A stretch of DNA of 37,279 bases from Lachnospiraceae bacterium (GTDB lineage: Bacteria; Bacillota; Clostridia; Lachnospirales; Lachnospiraceae). A program made the translations under genes and the position numbers. Every line of letters starts with the position of its first letter. Position 1 is the first letter of the stretch. The stretch spans positions 1-37,279 of the forward strand of contig JAQUUX010000028.1 of assembly GCA_028693705.1 (NCBI GenBank). The letters are read 5' to 3'. Below the pieces are notes generated by a model. That model worked only from the letters and a program-made list of their open reading frames with translations, searched no databases and was not told the origin of the DNA. Shown piece after piece: positions 32,255-37,279 of this stretch.

Positions 32255-32351
32255 GTAAGTTCTCCTTTAAATGCTGCTCACACGATGAGCAATTTTATTC
32301 TTCATTTTACCACATATGAGGGGATTATGTAAAATTTTCCTTTTGAAAATC

Positions 32352-32408
32352 AAAAACGAGGCACTGATTCTCCAGTTGCAGAGTAATCAACACCTCATTC
32401 TTTTTTGT
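32352..32408 (-). terminator. Terminator-like hairpin after rfbB
   Basis: GAGG (32358-32361) with CCTC (32393-32396), GATT (32366-32369) with AATC (32385-32388) and CTC with GAG near the loop, flanked on both sides by A/T runs. It lies just past the rfbB stop and may act in both directions; it may be leaky, since the genes beyond it are in the same pathway. Confidence 0.65.
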
Positions 32409-32413
32409 TTTGC

Positions 32414-33490
32414 TTATTTATACATTTCCTGATAATATTTCTGATAATCTCCGGATGTCACATTCTTCATCCAGACCTCGTGCTCAAAGAACCATTTAAT
32501 GGTCAGCTTAATGCCATCCTTGAACATAGTCTCCGGCTCCCAGCCGATTTCTGCTTTGATCTTATCCGGTGCAATCGCATAGCGGCGGTCATGGCCTTTG
32601 CGGTCTTCCACATAAGTGATCAGATCTTTGCTGACCAGCTTCTTGCGAGGATCGGAGTCCGGTAACATTTCCTGTAACGTTTCCAGGATGATGTTAATGA
32701 TCTCGATGTTCTGTTTTTCATTATGGCCACCAATGTTATAGGTCTCAAACAAACGGCCTTTTTCCTGTACCATATCAATTGCCTTTGCATGGTCTGCTAC
32801 ATATAACCAGTCACGGACATTTTTACCATCTCCGTAAACCGGAAGCTTCTTACCCTGTAACGCATTGTTAATGATCAGTGGAATCAATTTCTCCGGGAAC
32901 TGATAAGGGCCATAGTTATTAGAGCAGTTGGTGATATTTGCCGGGAATTTATAAGTATCCATATATGCCTTTACCAGCATATCAGAGCTGGCCTTACTTG
33001 CTGAATATGGGCTGTGTGGCGCATATGGGGTTGTCTCATAGAAGAAATCCTCCGGGTTTTCCAGAGAACCGTAAACCTCATCCGTAGAAACATGAAGGAA
33101 TTTCTTGCCTTCTTTAAAAGTACCATCCGGCAATTCCCATGCTTCCTTTGCACTGTTTAACATCACTGCCGTTCCCAGTACATTTGTCTGTACAAATACT
33201 TCCGGGTTCTTAATGGAACGGTCTACATGGCTTTCTGCTGCAAAATGTACGACACGGTCAATATCATTTTCTGCAAATACCTTGCGGATTGCATCCTTAT
33301 CACAGATGTCAGCTTTTACAAAAGTATAATTATCCCTTTTCTCCACATCTTTTAAATTTTCCAGATTGCCTGCATAAGTCAGTGCATCCACATTAATAAT
33401 ACGGATTTCATTATCATATTTTTTAAACATATAATGAATATAATTGGAACCGATAAAACCGGCGCCGCCTGTTACCAGATATGTTCTCAT
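32414..33490 (-). CDS. rfbB: dTDP-glucose 4,6-dehydratase
   Basis: Predicted 358-residue extended short-chain dehydrogenase converting dTDP-glucose to dTDP-4-keto-6-deoxyglucose with bound NAD. The NAD-binding 'TGGAGFIGSNY' (7-17), 'HFAAESHVDRSI' near 82, active-site 'STDEVYG' (Thr-Asp-Glu) near 135, 'YSASKASSD' (Tyr-x3-Lys) near 161 and 'NNYGPYQFPEKLIP' near 185 are all intact. Length is standard. GAGAGG precedes the ATG. It is set apart from both neighbours by terminator-like hairpins, so it may be transcribed on its own. A short perfect palindrome lies just upstream. Confidence 0.97.
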   Translation of the reverse strand: MRTYLVTGGAGFIGSNYIHYMFKKYDNEIRIINVDALTYAGNLENLKDVEKRDNYTFVKADICDKDAIRKVFAENDIDRVVHFAAESHVDRSIKNPEVFVQTNVLGTAVMLNSAKEAWELPDGTFKEGKKFLHVSTDEVYGSLENPEDFFYETTPYAPHSPYSASKASSDMLVKAYMDTYKFPANITNCSNNYGPYQFPEKLIPLIINNALQGKKLPVYGDGKNVRDWLYVADHAKAIDMVQEKGRLFETYNIGGHNEKQNIEIINIILETLQEMLPDSDPRKKLVSKDLITYVEDRKGHDRRYAIAPDKIKAEIGWEPETMFKDGIKLTIKWFFEHEVWMKNVTSGDYQKYYQEMYK

Positions 33491-33505
33491 TTCTACCTCT
33501 CATCC

Positions 33506-33521
33506 TGTCGCAGTTGCGACA
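33506..33521. promoter_or_regulatory. Short palindrome upstream of rfbB
   Basis: TGTCGCAgtTGCGACA, 16 bases, 15 to 31 bases before the rfbB start. It could be a regulator binding site or a small RNA hairpin near the 5' end of the message. No known operator consensus is recognised. Confidence 0.35.
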
Positions 33522-33538
33522 CTTTAAAATTTAATCAT

Positions 33539-33572
33539 AAAAGAGCCTGTCCTATTATGTACAGGCTCTTCA
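33539..33572 (-). terminator. Terminator after the large GH25 gene
   Basis: AAGAGCCTGT (33541-33550) and ACAGGCTCTT (33561-33570) form a perfect 10-bp stem with a 10-base loop, followed on the minus strand by TTATG. It closes the transcription unit of the gene ending at 33608. Confidence 0.85.
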
Positions 33573-33607
33573 TTATTTTACTTCGTTTTTAGGAAAGTGT
33601 CTATCCC

Positions 33608-36600
33608 CTAATATCCAAGATAACTGATATTCAAATCCACGTTACCGCTGATACCGCTGACAGAACCTTTAGAGGAATACTGCCATAAATTATATCTGCC
33701 GGAATAGGTTGGTGTTGCTGCATACTGTGCCAGCCAGATCTTGTAATTGCCAAGGCTTCCCGTATTGATCTTAGAGGTAAGCCAGCTCTTGTTCGCATAT
33801 ACACCTGCTGTATAGCCGGAATTCTGAATGGTTGCGCAGAATGCATTGATGACTGCTGTTCTGGTCCCCGCATCCAGTCCGTTGGCACGTCCGCCGCTTG
33901 CAGACTCCACATCCAGGAATATCGGATAGCTGATCTTATGTCCCTTCACCAGACCAAGTACCATAGAAGCTTCTTCTACCGCCTCTACCTGATTTACTGC
34001 CTGTGTAAAGAAATAAGTACCTACTTTCAGGCCGGCAGAAGCTGCACCATTGATATTGGCAGAATACTTGGAATCCTGAATCAGTGCTCCTGTTGTAGAT
34101 CCACGGTATCCGCAACGGATAATCGCATAAGATACACCGGAATTTTTAACAGAACTCCAGTTAATAGATCCATTCCATTTAGAAACATCAATTCCCATAC
34201 TGCCGGATCCGGATTTTAATGCACCGTCTCCGTCAAAGGAATACTTGGCGCCCTGAATAACCTGATCACCTGTTACTTTATTTCCGTTCTTATCAAAGAA
34301 ATAAGTCTTTCCATCAATGGTCTGCCAACCGGTATAAGAATAATCGGTTGCCACATTTGTTTTCTTATAGAACGTACTGTAATTATAGTAGTCGGCATAA
34401 TGTGCCAACTTGTATTCATTACCCACCTTGATATACAGTTCATTTCCATGATTATCTTTAAGAACTGTAGTGGTATCTTTTTTCGGATCATTTTTTACCG
34501 TTACTTTATAGGTTGCTGTTGCCACTGGTGTTGCTTTGGTGGTAGCTGTAATCGTTGCCGTTCCTGCTGCCACACCGGTGATCTTACCGCCGTCGACTTT
34601 TGCAATCTTTTCATTATCTGATTTCCAGGTCACAGTCTTATCTGAAAGTGAATCCGGTTTTACCGTAGCTGTAATCGTGGTACTGTTACCTGCAATAATC
34701 GTTCCGGAGGTTGCAGATAATGACACGGTTGGCTTGTCTGCCGTTACTGTTACCTTGTAGGTAGCTGTTCCTGCCGGCGTTGCTTTAGTCGTTGCTGTAA
34801 TCGTTGCTGTCCCAGCTGCCACACCGGTAATCTTTCCGCCATCTACTGTTGCAATCTTCGCATCGCTGGTGGTCCAGGTCACAGTTTTATCTGAAAGATT
34901 GTCCGGCTTTACAGTTGCTGTAATCGTAGTGGATGCCCCAACACCGATACTGCCGGAGGTTGCCGACAGAGTAATGGATGGATTTTCCACTTCTTCCACT
35001 GTTACGCTGCAGGTTGCTGTCTTGCCGCTGTCCCCTTTAGCCTTAGCAGTGATAGTTGCTGTTCCCTTTGCAACTGCTGTTACTTTTCCATCAGAGACAG
35101 TTGCTATACTTGTATTTGAACTTTCCCAGCTAATTCCTTTATCACTTGCGTCACTCGGCGAAATAGTAGCTGTTAATGTTTCGGAACTGCCTTTCTTCAA
35201 AGAAAGAGAGCTTTTGTTCAAAGATATCCCTGATACTGCAATTGTTTTATTGGATACCGTCACGGTACAACTTGCGGACTTGCCACTGCCATCTGCTGCC
35301 GTTGCGGTAATGGTAGCTTCTCCCGCACTCTTAGCTGTTACGGAACCACCGGAGACGGATGCCACACTATCGTTAGAACTTGACCAGTTAACATCTTTAT
35401 TACTTGCATCGCTCGGTTCTACTGTTACGGATAAGCCTTCACTATCTCCCACTGATAAGGAAAGGGAAGAAGAACTTAGTTTCACTTCAGAAACAGAAAC
35501 TGTTGCAGGGCTTCCACCGCCATCTCCACCTTCGCCGTTTCCACCGCCTTCACCTTCGCTACCGCCTTCACTGCTACCGGTATCCGGGGTACCTTCGGTT
35601 CCGGTCAATTTATAAAATCCGTAAACATCCCTGGCTCTTGCAGTTGTACTGGGATCTGTCACACTGGATTTTGAAACGGTTTCGTAGCCTTCTTCGCTGC
35701 CATTTGCTTTCCTGGTAGATTCAACCCATTCTACAGTATCCTTTAAAACGGATTCCACAGCAGTATCTACTACAGCTGTATCTTCCTTGGCTACATTGAC
35801 CTGCGCCTCAGTCTTTACTTCATCAGCCACATCTACTTTTTTGTATTCAATCGTATCTTTTACGGTAATGTCCTGGCTGTCTGTGGAGATAATATACTCG
35901 TCATGTCCGCTTATGGCTTTCATTGCCACAGTATACTTTCCGGCTTTGATGTCTTTTTTATAGATAACACCATCCATATCGTCATCTGTGTATGTAGTAG
36001 TTTTCTTATCCGGACCGGTTACATCCACTTCAAATGGGACATTAGGAATCAGCTTTCCTGACTCGTCATTAGAAAACTTAATCTTGATATCACTCATAAT
36101 AGAGCTCAAGTTCATCTTGACCGTAACGTCACCTACCGGCTCTTCACTTTCTTCGGTTTCCTGTGCCTCTGCTAAAGCTTCGGTTTTGGCCCTGGTAGCA
36201 TCTGTTACTGCTAACAGACCACTTTCTCCAATTATATTAACACCCTGAAGATTTTCTCCCAAAGCTGCAAAGCTGCTAACCTGTGCTGCCTCACTTCTGC
36301 TGCCAACAAATACGACGCCCACAGTTACTGCCAGCACCATAATGGCCACACCGGTCACTGCTATGATCCTGTCTGATCTGAACATGCTGCCGATTTTCTT
36401 AATGATTTTCTGAACCGTTCTTCCGATGGAAGCTGCTATTCCAGCAAAAGGCCCGCGTCTTCTGTCATCGTCATATTCATCATCTTCGTAAAATTCGTCG
36501 TCTTCATACTCCAGATCGTCGTCATACTCATCATCATATTCTTCGTCGTAGCTTTCATCATCTGCATAAGCTGCTGCATCTGAGTCCTCATAGTCATCTT

Positions 36601-36892
36601 CATAGGCTTCGTCATCCGCATATTCTACGTCATCATCCTCGCCATATTCTTCTCCATAGGTCTCATCATCTGCGTAGGCAGCATCATCCTCTTCGTAATC
36701 TTCATCCTCTGCATAGACGGTATCGTCATCTTCATATGTATCTTCATAGTCCCCATCTTCTGCGTCTTCTTCCTCATCCGCATACATGGTTTCATCATCT
36801 TCGTAAAATTCGTCGTCTTCTACCATTTCATCATCTTCCATGTAGAAGTCATCATCGTACTGATCGTGCTTTTTTCCAAATAATTTTATCAT
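33608..36892 (-). CDS. Large GH25 muramidase with acidic cytoplasmic tail and BIG2 repeats
   Basis: Predicted 1094-residue single-pass wall protein. (a) 11-145: cytoplasmic tail dominated by Asp, Glu and Tyr with recurring Y-A-D/E-D units. (b) About 150-175 basic, then transmembrane helix 176-197. (c) 285-355: Cna-B/SpaA-like domain ('DDMDGVIYKKDIKAGKY') shared with the smaller GH25 protein. (d) 431-461: Gly/Glu/Ser linker. (e) Four BIG2 Ig-like repeats (464-547, 549-633, 638-716, 721-799). (f) 815-895: cell-wall-binding-repeat-like segments ('GWQTIDGKTYFFDKNGN'). (g) 899-1094: GH25 barrel with D902 and D994/E996. It likely anchors in the membrane, spans the wall and cuts glycan strands. No sorting signal. 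The acidic tail is unusual; its partner is unknown. Confidence 0.9.
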   Translation of the reverse strand: MIKLFGKKHDQYDDDFYMEDDEMVEDDEFYEDDETMYADEEEDAEDGDYEDTYEDDDTVYAEDEDYEEDDAAYADDETYGEEYGEDDDVEYADDEAYEDDYEDSDAAAYADDESYDEEYDDEYDDDLEYEDDEFYEDDEYDDDRRRGPFAGIAASIGRTVQKIIKKIGSMFRSDRIIAVTGVAIMVLAVTVGVVFVGSRSEAAQVSSFAALGENLQGVNIIGESGLLAVTDATRAKTEALAEAQETEESEEPVGDVTVKMNLSSIMSDIKIKFSNDESGKLIPNVPFEVDVTGPDKKTTTYTDDDMDGVIYKKDIKAGKYTVAMKAISGHDEYIISTDSQDITVKDTIEYKKVDVADEVKTEAQVNVAKEDTAVVDTAVESVLKDTVEWVESTRKANGSEEGYETVSKSSVTDPSTTARARDVYGFYKLTGTEGTPDTGSSEGGSEGEGGGNGEGGDGGGSPATVSVSEVKLSSSSLSLSVGDSEGLSVTVEPSDASNKDVNWSSSNDSVASVSGGSVTAKSAGEATITATAADGSGKSASCTVTVSNKTIAVSGISLNKSSLSLKKGSSETLTATISPSDASDKGISWESSNTSIATVSDGKVTAVAKGTATITAKAKGDSGKTATCSVTVEEVENPSITLSATSGSIGVGASTTITATVKPDNLSDKTVTWTTSDAKIATVDGGKITGVAAGTATITATTKATPAGTATYKVTVTADKPTVSLSATSGTIIAGNSTTITATVKPDSLSDKTVTWKSDNEKIAKVDGGKITGVAAGTATITATTKATPVATATYKVTVKNDPKKDTTTVLKDNHGNELYIKVGNEYKLAHYADYYNYSTFYKKTNVATDYSYTGWQTIDGKTYFFDKNGNKVTGDQVIQGAKYSFDGDGALKSGSGSMGIDVSKWNGSINWSSVKNSGVSYAIIRCGYRGSTTGALIQDSKYSANINGAASAGLKVGTYFFTQAVNQVEAVEEASMVLGLVKGHKISYPIFLDVESASGGRANGLDAGTRTAVINAFCATIQNSGYTAGVYANKSWLTSKINTGSLGNYKIWLAQYAATPTYSGRYNLWQYSSKGSVSGISGNVDLNISYLGY
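34496..34981 (-). repeat. Two near-identical BIG2 repeat units
   Basis: Units 34745-34981 and 34496-34732 encode the third and fourth Ig-like repeats, with long identical stretches such as 'KITGVAAGTATITATTKATP' in both. The first two repeats are clearly more divergent, so this pair is the most recent duplication. Confidence 0.8.
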
Positions 36893-36929
36893 TTACCCAC
36901 AAACCCTTCTGTTTTAACAATTCCGTAAC

Positions 36930-36958
36930 ATTATAGCATGGGACATTTTTCTAAGCAA
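36930..36958 (-). promoter_or_regulatory. Sigma-A promoter of the large GH25 gene
   Basis: On the minus strand TTGCTT (36953-36958), 17-base spacer, perfect TATAAT (36930-36935), about 38 bases before the ATG. The ribosome site after it is weak (GTGGG). Confidence 0.65.
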
Positions 36959-37072
36959 GGCATTTGCCCAGTTCCCACAAGTTACCAAAATCCTATATTA
37001 TAGCTAATTTTGTCGATGCCTCATTTCCCGGCTAGTGTAAAGTTTTTGTAGGAAAATTAAATAGACAAAAGA

Positions 37073-37142
37073 AGAAAGCTCCAATCTTGTGTTATGATTT
37101 TAACGACGAAGAAAAAATCTAATACAAGAGAAGGAGCTTTCT
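37073..37142 (+). promoter_or_regulatory. Hairpin enclosing the ribosome site of the transposase
   Basis: AGAAAGCTCC (37073-37082) pairs fully with GGAGCTTTCT (37133-37142), and TCTTGT (37085-37090) with ACAAGA (37124-37129). The right arm includes part of the AAGGAG ribosome site and runs up to the ATG, so the folded message would block translation start. Confidence 0.6.
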
Positions 37143-37279
37143 ATGATTAAGCGTATACAACAGTTTCAAACAGAAGGGATAAAAAAGATAGATAAAGTTT
37201 TTGCAGATTATTCAGCAGATATGACAAAGGTAGCAGAAATGGTGCAGGGAGTGATGAAAGGTGTGGTTGACCTTGGTCT
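37143..37279 (+). CDS. Partial transposase, probably ISLre2 family (runs off the window)
   Basis: An ATG with AAGGAG seven bases before it opens a frame to the right edge: it begins MIKRIQQFQTEGIKKIDKV and continues through 'ADYSADMTKVAEMVQGVMKG' to 'VVDLGL'. The amphipathic helical start resembles the beginning of ISLre2 (UPF0236-type) transposases as I remember them from gut Clostridia, but no catalytic residues are in view, so the family is tentative. The left end of the element is not certain; a candidate is around 37030, where sequence changes to 'GGCTAGTGTAAAG'. It would be an insertion next to the promoter of the large GH25 gene, transcribed away from it. Confidence 0.55.
   Translation, partial: MIKRIQQFQTEGIKKIDKVFADYSADMTKVAEMVQGVMKGVVDLG

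Noticed and set aside
34869-35615. Long plus-strand open frame (about 248 codons) inside the large GH25 gene
   Set aside because: It is a frame opposite the BIG2 repeat codons and reads as hydrophobic low-complexity Val/Ala/Ser/Leu; no ribosome site or family, so a shadow of the repeat composition.
36458-36862. Possible CRISPR-like or tandem DNA array in the gat/gaa-rich region
   Set aside because: Units are of irregular length, in frame and coding for Asp/Glu/Tyr; no direct repeat-spacer pattern.
10036-36892. Sortase substrate among the surface proteins
   Set aside because: Neither GH25 protein nor the HtrA, LCP or other exported proteins ends in an LPxTG/NPxTN-like motif with hydrophobic tail.
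1-37279. tRNA, rRNA, known riboswitches, prophage or toxin-antitoxin genes
   Set aside because: No cloverleaf, rRNA segment, recognisable aptamer or phage structural gene was seen by eye; a covariance-model scan could still find small elements.

Overview
The window looks like chromosomal DNA of a Gram-positive, low-to-moderate GC, spore-forming-type Clostridia, most likely a gut Lachnospiraceae (Blautia/Dorea/Ruminococcus gnavus-like). The evidence is a Csp-like subtilase, a class B sortase, LCP-family and GH25 cell-wall proteins, a divergent arcC, and the start of an ISLre2-like transposase. No 16S rRNA, tRNA or species marker is present, so this placement is inference from gene content.

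Layout. (1) 1-2320, plus strand: an Rpn/PD-(D/E)XK nuclease-like protein with a heptad-repeat tail, and a divergent carbamate kinase with its own promoter and terminator. (2) 2493-2650: a large nested palindromic element between convergent genes. (3) 2659-10797, minus strand: a run of proteolysis genes. In transcription order these are a class B sortase, two tandem HtrA-like proteases, a ClpX-like unfoldase with altered loops, a Csp-like S8 protease, a 50-residue overlapping small ORF and an LspA-like peptidase. (4) 10810-33490, minus strand: a cell-surface polysaccharide locus. It holds rfbB, rfbA, a membrane-anchored GH25 muramidase, rfbC, a Wzm-like permease, a Wzt-like ATPase with C-terminal sugar-binding-type domain, a methyltransferase/kinase-like fusion protein, two large bidomain GT2 enzymes, a phosphoglucomutase, two more GT2s, a WbaP-type priming transferase, an LCP ligase, another GT2 and glmS. 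(5) 33608-36892, minus strand: a 1094-residue GH25 muramidase with an acidic, tyrosine-rich cytoplasmic tail and four BIG2 repeats. (6) 37143 to the right edge, plus strand: the first codons of a transposase.

Proposed working of the polysaccharide locus (inference from families): PgcA and RfbA/B/C make the activated sugar precursor for a rhamnose-type glycan, although rfbD is absent here. The WbaP-like enzyme loads the first sugar on undecaprenyl phosphate. The GT2 enzymes extend the chain on the cytoplasmic face. The methyltransferase/kinase-like protein may cap the end. Wzt/Wzm export the finished chain, and the LCP protein transfers it to peptidoglycan, with the GH25 enzymes opening or trimming the wall. 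No Wzx flippase or Wzy polymerase is seen, which fits the ABC-transporter route. The chain-terminator plus Wzt sugar-binding-domain pairing is known from Gram-negative O8/O9a O-antigen systems; finding the same gene logic in a Gram-positive rhamnan-type locus is the most interesting system-level observation in this window.
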